50,272 bases of DNA from contig NZ_LWMW01000085.1 of assembly GCF_001639285.1 (NCBI RefSeq), positions 1 through 50,272 on the forward strand, read 5' to 3'. This stretch comes from Methanobrevibacter cuticularis (GTDB taxonomy: Archaea > Methanobacteriota > Methanobacteria > Methanobacteriales > Methanobacteriaceae). Each line of letters begins with the position of its first letter. Positions within the stretch are counted from its first letter, which is position 1. This document shows, piece by piece, positions 35,173 to 45,438 of the stretch. A program made the translations under genes and the position numbers. Under the pieces are notes generated by a model. That model was given only the letters and a program-made list of their open reading frames with translations, was not told where the DNA came from and made no database searches.

Positions 35173-37277
35173 GCTTTTTTATTGTAGTTTACTTGTACAG
35201 TTTTTGTGTATTTTTTATGTGCAGAGTATTTATAAAATTTGACTATTACATTAACTGATTTTCCAGGATTTATTGCTTTAACTGTAGCTATTTTGTAGTG
35301 AATCTTTTTACCTATTTTGAAGTAGATTCTTATTTTAGTTGCACTAGACTTAGTTTTACCATTGTTCTTGATTGTTACTATATAATTGTTTCCAGATCTT
35401 TTTACTTTCGCAATAGATAAATCTGCCTTAGTTTTAGGTTTATTTATAACTTGTTTTACTCCATTGATGGTATTATCCGTAATTTGAGCTTTAGAACCAG
35501 TATTTTTTATTGCAGTAGCAGTATTATCATTTATTTTATTATTAATTATTTTATTGCTAGCACCAATATTTTCTATGCCATAAATAGCATTATTATGTAT
35601 AAAATTACCTGTTATTTGAGTATTGCTAGCATTAGAAGAAATTACAATTCCAGTTTTACTATTATAAAATATATCATTGCTAGATATAGTATTTCCATTA
35701 TCTCTGACTTCAATACCATTTCCTATATTGTTATAAATACGGTTATTATTTACAATATTACCAGTGGATGGATAAGTAGAGTAAACTCCAATGATTATAC
35801 CTTCTCCAAGATTATTATAGATCTGGTTGTTAGTGATTTTTGCATTACTAATGCTTATATAGACTCCAGCTCCATTGTTATTAACAATATTGTTTATAAA
35901 AGTCATATTGTTAGCATCGGCATTATGACCATGTAAATCAACAGCAGGGAACAGTCCATAATTTGGTGCTCCAAAACCATTGTTTTGTAAAATATTTCCA
36001 GAAATTACACTATTTTTAGCATGGCCATGAATACCTTCAAAACCATTACCACTAATAATGTTTCCATTTAAAGTTACACTTTCACCATTGAAATTTATAC
36101 CTTCTCGTAAATTATTGATCAGTTGATTATATTCTATAAGAATGTTAGTACCAATTGAATTAACACCACGGCGATTATTATGAATATTGTTACTAGATAA
36201 TCTAATATTACTGCTATTGTTAATGCTTATACCATAATAGAATCCTTTTATGGATGATCCAGTTACATTGACATTATTAACTGTTATGTATATTCCATAG
36301 ACATTATCAAGAATAGTATCTCGGCTTATATCATTGTTTGATATAGTATTACCTTCATAATTTACTTCAATCCCATTTCCAGCATTGTTATAAATACGAT
36401 TGTTACTTATTGTGTTATTAGTAGCTACATAGCTACCACCAGCTTTAATGACGATACCTTTTCCACCATTATCATATATCTGATTGTTAATGATCTTTGC
36501 ATTATTAACATTTAAATAGACTCCACCTCTATTATTGCTAATAATATTATTTTCAAACGTCACATTATCACCAGATGTCGGATCTTCTGTATGATAATGA
36601 AAATCAACAGCAACAAATCGATTATTTTGTATAGTATTATTTGAAATCACACTATTTTTTGCATGACCATGTATAGCTTCATAACCATTGCCACTAATAA
36701 CATTTCCTCGTATGGTTATACTCTCACCATTTAAATTAGTACCCTCTCTTGCATTATCAAGGATTGTATTATTTTCTATAATAATATTAGTACCAATTGC
36801 ATTAACACCACGACGGTTATCATGAATGTTATTACTAGTCAATCTAACATTACTACTACTATCAATACTTATACCATAGTAAAATCCTTCTATTGAGATA
36901 CCAGTCACATTAACATAGTTAGCTGTGATATGTAATCCAAAATCACCTATTGTAGTTTGATTTGTAGGTTTAGTTAGATTAATACCACTTCCAATAATTC
37001 TAACTTTTCCACTAGCTTTTATATTATAGGTTTTATTAATATGTAGACCTTTATTCCAAGTGTAATTTCCTTCTGAAAGCAATAAATCATCACCTTCATT
37101 TAAAGTCTCACCATTTATTTGATTTCCATCAACTAAATTTTGAATATCATCAATTGTCCAAGTATTATTAACTGTTACATTAGCTGCAGATACAAAACTA
37201 ACAGTTAATAACATTAAACTAAATAGAAATACCAGTAGAATGATAAATTTAGTTTTATTCACACTTTTCGATTGCAT
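35127..37277 (-). CDS. Secreted right-handed beta-helix adhesin-like protein with internal duplication
   Basis: 716 residues. Signal peptide (FIILLVFLFSLMLLTVSFVSA), an N-terminal cap (TWTIDDIQNLVDGNQINGETLNEGD), then a NosD/PbH1-type parallel beta-helix in two similar halves (about residues 105-330 and 330-570). Both halves contain GFYYGISI, HDNRRGVN/HNNRRGVN, GHAKNSVIS and an HxH-bearing turn (FHYHTED in the first, LHGHNAD in the second). The C-terminal ~100 residues are the same CARDB-like domain (ADLSIAKVKR onward) as in the protein at 31252. GGAGT supports ATG 37277. It is likely a cell-surface protein binding sugars or other cells; beta-helix folds also occur in lyases, so an enzyme is not excluded. 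Confidence 0.82.
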   Translation of the reverse strand: MQSKSVNKTKFIILLVFLFSLMLLTVSFVSAANVTVNNTWTIDDIQNLVDGNQINGETLNEGDDLLLSEGNYTWNKGLHINKTYNIKASGKVRIIGSGINLTKPTNQTTIGDFGLHITANYVNVTGISIEGFYYGISIDSSSNVRLTSNNIHDNRRGVNAIGTNIIIENNTILDNAREGTNLNGESITIRGNVISGNGYEAIHGHAKNSVISNNTIQNNRFVAVDFHYHTEDPTSGDNVTFENNIISNNRGGVYLNVNNAKIINNQIYDNGGKGIVIKAGGSYVATNNTISNNRIYNNAGNGIEVNYEGNTISNNDISRDTILDNVYGIYITVNNVNVTGSSIKGFYYGISINNSSNIRLSSNNIHNNRRGVNSIGTNILIEYNQLINNLREGINFNGESVTLNGNIISGNGFEGIHGHAKNSVISGNILQNNGFGAPNYGLFPAVDLHGHNADANNMTFINNIVNNNGAGVYISISNAKITNNQIYNNLGEGIIIGVYSTYPSTGNIVNNNRIYNNIGNGIEVRDNGNTISSNDIFYNSKTGIVISSNASNTQITGNFIHNNAIYGIENIGASNKIINNKINDNTATAIKNTGSKAQITDNTINGVKQVINKPKTKADLSIAKVKRSGNNYIVTIKNNGKTKSSATKIRIYFKIGKKIHYKIATVKAINPGKSVNVIVKFYKYSAHKKYTKTVQVNYNKKAIESNYKNNSKKIKL

Positions 37278-37309
37278 TATTTAACTCCATTTCTTTTAAC
37301 TCTATTTAT

Positions 37310-37456
37310 CATTTCAGTTATTCACTAAAACATTTCAGTTATTCACTAAAACATTTCAGTTATTCACTAAAACATTTCAGTTATTCACTAAAACATTTCA
37401 GTTATTCACTAAAACATTTCAGTTATTCACTAAAACATTTCAGTTATTCACTAAAA
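37310..37456. repeat. 21-bp tandem repeat, exactly seven copies
   Basis: catttcagttattcactaaaa is repeated seven times without a mismatch (147 bp), 33 bp upstream of the start codon of the beta-helix gene. The perfect identity points to a young, probably variable array in the leader or promoter region. Confidence 0.95.
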
Positions 37457-38141
37457 TAATATATCAATGAAAGCGAATGCTTACTGCAGAAGAGATAGTA
37501 ATATGTATATTTTGTAATATTATTTACACACCATTAATCTACAGTTATATTTAGCACTAAATCTTTGTACCACTAACTATAATCTAGAAACATTGAGCTT
37601 TGAAAGAAGAATTCCAAACCATTTATAGTATCATCCACTCATTGATATTTCTAATAATTAGTAATATCTATTTAAAGATTTCTAAAAATTTGTCAATGAA
37701 ATAATTATTAAAAACTAAAATAATGGATTTATAAATGCTAAAATAGTTAAAATGCTACTAAAATGATCCAAATTAAAATTTTACAGATAAATATAACTTT
37801 AAAATCTAATAAGTAATACTTTTTATCTAAAATCTATTACATTTTTTTTCATTTTCCTAAAAACTAAGAATCATATTCCAATCATATCGATTAATATGAC
37901 ATAATTATAAAAAATTTTAAAAATAAATCAATATAAAAAAGTTAATCAATATTTAAAAGACAATACACAATAATAAAAAATAGTAATACTTTAATAGAAA
38001 ATAATAATAGAACATTGATGATTTGATTACTATTTTTAAAAAAAAGTTTTAATAAGAATGTGCCATATCCTGTATCATGAATTAATAATAGAGACACAGG
38101 AAGTACCTATTTACAACATTAAAGACTAAATTAGCAATAAA
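37457..38141. other. AT-rich intergenic region, no gene seen
   Basis: 685 bp beyond the 21-bp repeats up to the transglutaminase-like gene. No ORF, clear repeat or RNA gene was found. The promoter of the beta-helix gene must lie in or beyond the repeats. Confidence 0.55.
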
Positions 38142-39395
38142 TTAGAAACCAATTTGACTAGATCTCCCATATAAATCATAAGAATACGGATCCCAATTAT
38201 TAACAATACCAAATCCATTTAAACTATAATGTGAAGGATCAGCTACAATCCATTTTTTGCCTATGAGTATTTGTGTCCATACATGCCCTATCCATGATCC
38301 ACTTACAAATTTACAGTTTCCATATACATATCTAGAAGGTATCTTTGATGCACGGCATAAAGCTACCAATAAATGGGATTTATCAACGCAATTTCCTTTT
38401 TTTGTAGATAATGTTTTTTTAGCCCCATATTTTGTGTTATAATAAAATTTATATTCCACCTTATCCATGACCCAATCATAAATAGCTATTGCTTTTTGAA
38501 GTCTAGATTTATATTTCTTTGTTATAAATTTAGCCAGTTTTTTAATCTTTTTATCATTAACCTGACAGTTTTTTGTTGCTGATAAATAATATTTTGCTGT
38601 TCCTATCTTGTATTTGTTATTTAAAACGTTTTTTGTGTTGGTACCAGGTCTTATATAGTTTGGCAGTTTTTTATTTAATTCACTATTTTTTTTAACATTC
38701 ACAAAAATTGTTTCAGGTAAATTCCCACTTCCTTGTGTAGATAATATCTTTACAAACATAAAAATAGCTGTTTGATACTGCATTTTGCCTAAATATGTTT
38801 CTACATTATTTGGAACAACATTGTAGTTAGTTATAAATTCAATTATTCTCAATGCATATTTATAACATTGCTTTGAAGAAAAATTGCCACTTATACTTTC
38901 TCCTCTTGATCTAGGTGGATTTTTAAGGCCATACTTAATGATTATGTTGGAAGTAACATTTTTATATTTGTATTCAACAGTTTTTGATAATAAATAGATA
39001 AATTCTGGCATAGAAAACTTATAATTATTGATTGTCACATAATTAGGCAATTTCTTATTTTTTACAATATAATTATTAATAGATATAGAAGCATTTACAA
39101 TATCATATTGAGAAACATTTTTTGGTTTTATATTAATATTTACATATGACTTTGCTTGATTGTTATTCGAATTTTCATTTCTTATAGAATTAGAACTAGG
39201 ACTATAACTGGAAATAACAACAGAACTAGAAGTAACATTAAAACTAGAAACAACATCAGAATCAGAAACAACATCAAAACTAGAGTACACAATATTATTC
39301 GATCCATTATCATTATTATCCATTGCAGATACTGTGTTCATACTTAGAAAAATTGCAAATATTAAAAATAATAAAAAAAGATTTATTTTTTTCAT
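38142..39395 (-). CDS. Secreted transglutaminase-like protein with pseudomurein-binding repeats
   Basis: 417 residues. Signal peptide (NLFLLFLIFAIFLSMNTVSA), a Ser/Asn-rich linker to about residue 85, two or more pseudomurein-binding repeats (NKKLPNYVTINNYKFSMPEFIYLLSK at ~112-140, and NNVETYLGKMQYQTAIFMF near 200), then a transglutaminase-fold domain with Cys336 (GNCVDKSH), His371 (GHVWTQI) and Asp386 (VADPSHYS) in the right order for a catalytic triad. This is the domain plan of pseudomurein endoisopeptidases (PeiW/PeiP), which cut the peptide links of the cell wall. Here it is exported by the host and not next to phage genes, so wall remodelling or cell separation is likely. A GGGGGA site precedes ATG 39395. 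Confidence 0.85.
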   Translation of the reverse strand: MKKINLFLLFLIFAIFLSMNTVSAMDNNDNGSNNIVYSSFDVVSDSDVVSSFNVTSSSVVISSYSPSSNSIRNENSNNNQAKSYVNINIKPKNVSQYDIVNASISINNYIVKNKKLPNYVTINNYKFSMPEFIYLLSKTVEYKYKNVTSNIIIKYGLKNPPRSRGESISGNFSSKQCYKYALRIIEFITNYNVVPNNVETYLGKMQYQTAIFMFVKILSTQGSGNLPETIFVNVKKNSELNKKLPNYIRPGTNTKNVLNNKYKIGTAKYYLSATKNCQVNDKKIKKLAKFITKKYKSRLQKAIAIYDWVMDKVEYKFYYNTKYGAKKTLSTKKGNCVDKSHLLVALCRASKIPSRYVYGNCKFVSGSWIGHVWTQILIGKKWIVADPSHYSLNGFGIVNNWDPYSYDLYGRSSQIGF

Positions 39396-39756
39396 TATTA
39401 TGTTCCCCCTACAAATTATTTACTTGCATAATAATTGTATTTATTTATAAATAGTGTATTTATATAATAATAAGTTATTTATATAATATAAATAGAGTAA
39501 TTATGTAATGATGATTTATTCATATTATAAAATGATACTTGATTATATAATAATCATTTATTATATAAAATGAATTATAGTAATCATCAGATTATTTATT
39601 TTGTTTTATATTACTTATTCTAGATTATTTAAGGTGTTTTTATATTATGTACCCAATGTTATCCATTAATAGAATAGCTTAATTATTCAAATACATGAAC
39701 AAAAAAAATTGTTTACAATTATTAGATGATATAGAATAATCATAGATCTAATTTAG
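39396..39756. other. AT-rich intergenic region, no gene seen
   Basis: 361 bp with loose repeats of tttatataat(a) near 39460-39560. No ORF. Confidence 0.5.
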
Positions 39757-40755
39757 TTATTCATTTAACTTTTTATGCCATTTCCAAGCAGTTTCAACAA
39801 TTTTATTCAAATCAGTGAATTTGGGTTCCCATTTTAAAGTCTCAATAGCTTTTTTAGAGTCAGCTATTAAAATAGCTGGATCTCCTTCCCTTTTTTCAGC
39901 TAGTTCTTTTTTAATTTTATGACCTGTAACCTTTTCACATGCAGCTATTACTTCTTTAACTGAAAATCCATTTCCATTTCCTAAATTAAATATGTTACTT
40001 TTCTTTAATGGATTTTTATTTGTTTCATCTTCTTGAAGATGTTCAAAAGCTTTTATATGGGCTTGTGCAAGATCACAAACATGAATATAATCCCTAATAC
40101 ATGTACCATCAAATGTTTCATAATCATCCCCAAAAATAGCTATTTTTTCTCTTTTTTCAATAGCTACATCTAATATTAAAGGAATTAGATGAGTTTCTGG
40201 ATTGTGATTTTCCCCAATTTCTGTTTCAGGATCTGCACCACAGGCATTAAAATATCTTAGAGAAACATATTTAAAGTCACTATCTATTGACTTTGATTCA
40301 TTTTCTAATACTGTTTCAACCATTAACTTAGATTTCCCATATGGGTTTATTGGATTTACAGGATGATTTTCAGTTATTGGAACTTTTTTTGGATTACCAT
40401 AGACTGCAGCAGTTGAAGAAAATATTAATTTATTAACATTTGCCAATTTTACAGCTTTAAGAAGATTTAATGTGTTTTTATAGTTGTTTTTATAATACAT
40501 TGCTGGAAATTCAACTGATTCAGCTACTGAAGTGAAAGCCGCAAAATGCATAACTCCTTCTATATCATAGCTATTAAAGATAGAATTAATAAATTCAAAA
40601 TCATTCAAATCTCCCTCAAGAAATTCTCCCCATTTAACTGCAGATTCATGACCATTAATTAAATTATCTATTACAATAGTTTCATAACCTTTTTTATTAA
40701 GTTCTTTATTTATATGAGAACCTATATATCCTGCTCCACCTGTAATTAGAATCAT
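39757..40755 (-). CDS. galE: UDP-glucose 4-epimerase
   Basis: 332-residue extended short-chain dehydrogenase. NAD-binding ILITGGAGYIGSHI at the N-terminus, the catalytic FSSTAAVYGNP serine/threonine segment and YGKSKLMVE (Tyr-x-x-x-Lys), then RYFNACGADPETEIGE and DGTCIRDYIHVCDLAQAH, all GalE-type. It interconverts UDP-glucose and UDP-galactose for cell-surface glycans. The frame extends ten codons further, but GAAGGA with proper spacing points to ATG 40755. It lies alone among surface-protein genes, which fits a role in their glycosylation or in wall polymer synthesis (inference). Confidence 0.93.
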   Translation of the reverse strand: MILITGGAGYIGSHINKELNKKGYETIVIDNLINGHESAVKWGEFLEGDLNDFEFINSIFNSYDIEGVMHFAAFTSVAESVEFPAMYYKNNYKNTLNLLKAVKLANVNKLIFSSTAAVYGNPKKVPITENHPVNPINPYGKSKLMVETVLENESKSIDSDFKYVSLRYFNACGADPETEIGENHNPETHLIPLILDVAIEKREKIAIFGDDYETFDGTCIRDYIHVCDLAQAHIKAFEHLQEDETNKNPLKKSNIFNLGNGNGFSVKEVIAACEKVTGHKIKKELAEKREGDPAILIADSKKAIETLKWEPKFTDLNKIVETAWKWHKKLNE

Positions 40756-40919
40756 AGAATTATTTCCTTCATTGTAGTCATTCAATATTAATTAATCAGT
40801 TATAGAAGATTAATTATTAATATATTATTTTTGTAGGTTAAAATATAAATAATTATGCTTTTTCCATTGATTAACTAATCACGATCTTAAAAATTTAATA
40901 AATAATTATGGATAATGCT

Positions 40920-41047
40920 AAATACAAAAAATAAGAAATAAAGCATTTAAAAAAAACCAATAATAAATACAAAAAAATAAGAAATAAAGCATTTAAAAAA
41001 AACCAATAATAAATACAAAAAATAAGAAATAAAGCATTTAAAAAAAA
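40920..41047. repeat. 45-46-bp tandem repeat, about 2.8 copies
   Basis: aaatacaaaaaataagaaataaagcatttaaaaaaaaccaataat-type units start at 40920, 40965 and 41011. They lie in the 644-bp spacer between galE and the large adhesin-like gene, the rest of which (40756-40919, 41048-41399) is A-rich with no ORF. Confidence 0.85.
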
Positions 41048-41399
41048 GCTTATCAAATCAAAATTTCAATACAACATAGACAAAAAAAAGAAAAAAAAGA
41101 AACTTATAAAGAAAAAATAATAGTTGAAAGACCTTTTACCCATAAAACAATATTTAAAATATAAACAAGTCGAAACCAGAAAATTACAGAAAAATTCAAA
41201 GTAATATCAACAATATATCAACAATATACAAAGAAATATACAAATATATCACTAAAAAACATCATAATATTCTAAAAAAAAGAAATCACAACCTTCAAAA
41301 AAAAAAAAAAAGATTCTTATCCATTTTAACAAAAAAAAAGTAAAGGAGAATACAAAAAAATTAATTCATCATCTCCTATTTTAAAAATTTTTGGGTTTT

Positions 41400-44300
41400 T
41401 TATGCGATTCTTTTGTAGAATTTTATTTTGATTTTAGCTATTTTTGCATATGCAAGGTTTTTTACAGTAGTTTTTAAGATTTTTTTGGTTTTGTTGTAGT
41501 TTGTTTTTATGTTGCTTGTTTTGCTGATTTTGCTTAGTGTGAAACCTTTTAAAGATTTCTGGAATAGTTTAGAACCTGTTAAAATACCATAATTTTTAAT
41601 ATAATAAGTTTTATAATAAACTCTGTATCTTTTACCATGATATTTTACAGTTTTAGCACTTACTTTGATGAGATAGATTTTTATACTTGTTTTTGTGATT
41701 GATATAGTGTTGGATTTTGCACTGGAAGAGCCATAGATGATGTTTTCGGTGTTTAGTCCTTTGTATGTTGCGTTTGCGTAGTATTTTCCTGCTTTAGTTG
41801 CTGTATATGTGTACTGTGCAATCCCCTGACTATTTGTCTTAACAGTTACAGTTTTACCTGCAATAGCTAAAATAAGGGTTTGATTAGCTAATATATTTCC
41901 TTCACTGTCTTTGAGTGTGATTTTGTAGGTAATTTTATTGCCGTTTCTTGTTGAGATTATTGTGATTTTAGTTCCAAGATTCTTCGAAGCAACAGTATAA
42001 TTAGCAGCTATTGCTGCATCATTGTAGTTACTATTTCCAGGGAAAAATATATCAACATTAGCTATTCCTGCACTTGTATTAGGTATTATTAAACTCCAAA
42101 CACCATCAATAACAGTCACATTGTAAACTACATCATCAATAATTACTGTCATGTTGTATGTTCCATTTATTAAATTACCATTAGAAGTTATATTACCATT
42201 TATAGTAGAATTTCCTCCATAAGTAGCATTATTCGGTAAGTTAATGTTTATAGTTACATTAGCCTTTGTAACATTAAAATTTGTAACATTACTAAAGCCC
42301 ATATAATTTTCATTATCAGCAAAGCTAACAATAACCTCTAAATCAGTACCAGTGTGGTTGGTAGTGTAATTTAACTCCCAATAACCAGAACCATCAACAG
42401 CTACATTAGTAAAGAGTTTACCATCAACAGTAACATTAACAAAACTAATACCTGTATAATTAGCTAAAACACCACTAATAGTAACATTCTCACCAAAACT
42501 CACAGGATTAGGACTAATAACAATAGTAGAATTACTAGAACCTTTTGCAGCATCAAAAGTGATAGGTACATTATCATTTTGATCATCTAAAGAAGCAGCT
42601 AAATTCAAGGTCTGATTTCCTACAGATAAAACAGTGAACACATGGCTAAAACTTTCATTACGACTAGAATTATAAGCTACACCATCAAAAGTACCATTAA
42701 TAACAAAGTCAGGTAAATTCTCAACACCAGTATTATCAAGAGTAGTATTCAATACTAACAGATAAAATCTAAGCTTATCACCAAAATGAACATCGTCTAA
42801 ATTACTAGAGTTAGTAATATTCAAAATATAATGATTACTAGTAGTAATACCTACAATTTTACCAGTTATATCGTTAACTCCCCACCAATTAAGATTCGCA
42901 TCTATACCACTAGTCATAGTTGGAATACTCAAACCAGTATCAGCTAAAACACGATTATAATTGACAGTGACATTATCCACAGAATTAAGACCAGCAGCAA
43001 AATTAATACCAATACCACCAGTTCCTAAAGTTCCAGCAAAAATATTATTACCAGAAACAAAGATATCACGCAAATCAACAGAATTAAGATTAACAAATCC
43101 AATACCAATACCATTAGAGTTAGTAGCATTAATAGTATTATTCACTACAGACAAACCATTAAAATCAGCATTATTACAATCAACATACATACCATAAGAC
43201 CCACCCATAATAATATTATCAGTGAAACTGATAGTGTTGCTGGTGTGTGTACGAAGATAAAAGCCTTCATTGGGTGTTCCTGTGATGTTGTTGTTGGTAA
43301 TGGTTATGTTGCTGTTACCATTGACTGCAGATAGAAAAACACCAGTTGTTCCTGTGATGTTGTTGTTGGTAATGGTTATGTTGTTGTTACTGGTGTGTAC
43401 AGACATATCAAGACCAGTTGCTGATGTTCCTGTGATGTTGTTGTTAGTGATAGTTATGGTGTTGTTACTATTGGTGTGTACATACATAGCAATACCAAAT
43501 GAGGATGCTCCTGTGATGTTGTTGTTGGTAATGGTTATGTTGCTGTTACCATTGGATGCATATAGATAAAAACCATTTGTTCCTGTGATGTTGTTGTTGG
43601 TAATGGTTATGTTGCTGTTACTGGTGCTTACATCAAGATAAACACCACGGGATGCTCCTGTGATGTTGTTGTTGGTAATGGTTATGTTGCTGTTACAATT
43701 GGTGTATGCATCTAGATAAACACCAACTGATGATGTTACTGTGATGTTGTTGTTGTTGATGGTTATGGTGTTATTACTATTGTTGTATGCATCCAGAAAA
43801 AGACCACGGGATGTTCCTGTGATATTGTTGTTTTCGAAAATTAGAGTGTTATTACAATTAGTGGCATTGAAACGTACGCCCACCGAATCAGATGTACCAT
43901 TACCTAAGATATTATTACCTTTAACCATAATGCTAACAATTGATCCGTCTGTAGCATTTACATATACAACACCATACGTAGTGGTGCTTACAGAAGAAGT
44001 TATAGTATTATTTTCAAGTAATACTCCAGTTAAAGAGTTACCAGACAAATTGATACTTATATTGATTGTACTTATATTACAGCCAATAACTGATAGATTA
44101 CTTGTATTTGAATTAATAGCTGTGTTATATCCGCTCATATTCAAATTAACGATTTTTACGTTCGGTGCTGTGATATTAAATAGTGTACCAGCATTGGGAC
44201 CTTTTATGTTCACTTGGCCGTTTGAGGATATGTTAACACTTCTTCCTACATTTAAACCAGTGACAGTGTTATAATCTCCTGCATCAAAAACAACCTCATT

Positions 44301-44510
44301 ATCGTTTGTGGTTGTATTATTGAGGAAAGCTTGAATCTCATCGTTAGTAGAAGAGTTATTAAAGTTTGCAGCACTAGCACTAGACAAGAGTGCAAAGAAG
44401 CACAAAAAAATAAAGGTTACAAGTACTAAATTTCTTAAACGAGTTCCACTAGTAAAAGAGCTATTCGTTTCAAACTTATCTGTTATTGTATTTTTATTTT
44501 TCATTATCAT
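41400..44510 (-). CDS. Large secreted beta-helix/Ig-like adhesin-like protein
   Basis: 1036 residues. Signal segment (NLVLVTFIFLCFFALLSSASA at ~28-48). Residues ~50-530 form a parallel beta-helix, the middle of which is strikingly regular: NITITNNNITG recurs about every 24-27 residues. WWGVNDITG marks the end of the helix, as WGTNDN does in the protein at 45439. Then come two or three Ig-like domains (NSTIVISPNPVSFGENVTISGVL; VTININLPNNATYGGNSTINGNI), a Big-type domain (KITYKITLKDSEGNILANQTL) and a basic C-terminal ~95 residues rich in Lys/Tyr, different from the CARDB-like tail of the other proteins. A GGAGGTGA site supports ATG 44510. Probable cell-surface adhesin; ligand unknown. Confidence 0.82.
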   Translation of the reverse strand: MIMKNKNTITDKFETNSSFTSGTRLRNLVLVTFIFLCFFALLSSASAANFNNSSTNDEIQAFLNNTTTNDNEVVFDAGDYNTVTGLNVGRSVNISSNGQVNIKGPNAGTLFNITAPNVKIVNLNMSGYNTAINSNTSNLSVIGCNISTINISINLSGNSLTGVLLENNTITSSVSTTTYGVVYVNATDGSIVSIMVKGNNILGNGTSDSVGVRFNATNCNNTLIFENNNITGTSRGLFLDAYNNSNNTITINNNNITVTSSVGVYLDAYTNCNSNITITNNNITGASRGVYLDVSTSNSNITITNNNITGTNGFYLYASNGNSNITITNNNITGASSFGIAMYVHTNSNNTITITNNNITGTSATGLDMSVHTSNNNITITNNNITGTTGVFLSAVNGNSNITITNNNITGTPNEGFYLRTHTSNTISFTDNIIMGGSYGMYVDCNNADFNGLSVVNNTINATNSNGIGIGFVNLNSVDLRDIFVSGNNIFAGTLGTGGIGINFAAGLNSVDNVTVNYNRVLADTGLSIPTMTSGIDANLNWWGVNDITGKIVGITTSNHYILNITNSSNLDDVHFGDKLRFYLLVLNTTLDNTGVENLPDFVINGTFDGVAYNSSRNESFSHVFTVLSVGNQTLNLAASLDDQNDNVPITFDAAKGSSNSTIVISPNPVSFGENVTISGVLANYTGISFVNVTVDGKLFTNVAVDGSGYWELNYTTNHTGTDLEVIVSFADNENYMGFSNVTNFNVTKANVTININLPNNATYGGNSTINGNITSNGNLINGTYNMTVIIDDVVYNVTVIDGVWSLIIPNTSAGIANVDIFFPGNSNYNDAAIAANYTVASKNLGTKITIISTRNGNKITYKITLKDSEGNILANQTLILAIAGKTVTVKTNSQGIAQYTYTATKAGKYYANATYKGLNTENIIYGSSSAKSNTISITKTSIKIYLIKVSAKTVKYHGKRYRVYYKTYYIKNYGILTGSKLFQKSLKGFTLSKISKTSNIKTNYNKTKKILKTTVKNLAYAKIAKIKIKFYKRIA
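43279..43840 (-). repeat. In-frame 72-81-bp coding repeats inside the adhesin gene
   Basis: cctgtgatgttgttgttggt-type units begin at 43279, 43351, 43429, 43510, 43582, 43657, 43738 and 43816. All spacings (72-81 bp) are multiples of three and correspond to one beta-helix turn each. The DNA is G/T-rich on the plus strand, unlike its surroundings. Confidence 0.9.
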
Positions 44511-45438
44511 ATTTTTTTCACCTCCAAAATGAAAAAATTCTTTTTTAAAATTTTGATTAATGGATTATGAAATATAGAAATTTTGAACCTATATGTCAGG
44601 TAACTATCATAAAAGACAAAGCTCAGATTAATTATAGATGATTATATATATTATTACCAGAACTATGATCATTTTTTTATCTATCAAAAACCCATTAATC
44701 AGAGAAAAATTCCAAAAAAGAAATTTAGTTAATCAATAAATACTAATAGAACATTTCTCTCATCAATGAACCCCAAAAAAATAATAAAACGATATACATA
44801 ATTAATTCACCAATTACCATCATCATGTAATTATACTTCAATACTAAACATTACACCAATATATATATATATATATATATATATACCATTCAAATCATGA
44901 ATAACTATTCTAACTTACATAAATATTATATAAATAATTAATACTATATATAATTAACCATTATAAAAACACGAACTATTTATAATAAAAATAATTGACT
45001 ATTATAATAATACGAACTATTTATAATAAAAACCTACAAAAAAATAATATCTATGCACGAAAATATCAAAATCAAAATAACAAATTATAATAACATACTA
45101 ATAATATATAATATCCATATATAAAAAATAAAAACAAATAAAATTTAAAACAACAGTCAACAATAAAATATAAAAATTATAATAACAATTCAATCAAAAG
45201 AACAAATGATAAAAAAAACAGCGAAACAAAGCTATTAACCAAAATACGTGATCAACTAAAAAAATAAAGAAACTAAACTCAAAAAGGCTTGTTATGAAAT
45301 ATATCACCACACGAAAATATTTAACATGAAAAATCCAAACATGATTTCTAGAAAGTCTAACTTTAGAAAAAAAAAGAATTAAGATAAATAACTGTAATCA
45401 TTTATCTTTTTTTATAAAACACAGAAAGGATAAGTGAA
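44511..45438. other. Long AT-rich intergenic region with microsatellite
   Basis: 928 bp. It holds an AT dinucleotide run of about 25 bp (44859-44885) and two copies of taacgaac-like blocks, ataatacgaactatttataataaaaa at about 44965 and 45009. No ORF or RNA gene is evident. It contains the promoter of the adhesin gene read from 44510. Confidence 0.55.

Noticed and set aside
35451-35936. 161-residue ORF opposite the beta-helix gene
   Set aside because: Antisense shadow of Asn/Ile-rich beta-helix codons, without ribosome site.
43270-44274. Leu/Val/Met-rich ORFs on the plus strand inside the adhesin gene
   Set aside because: They are antisense readings of the NITITNNNITG coding repeats; composition is artificial and no start signals exist.
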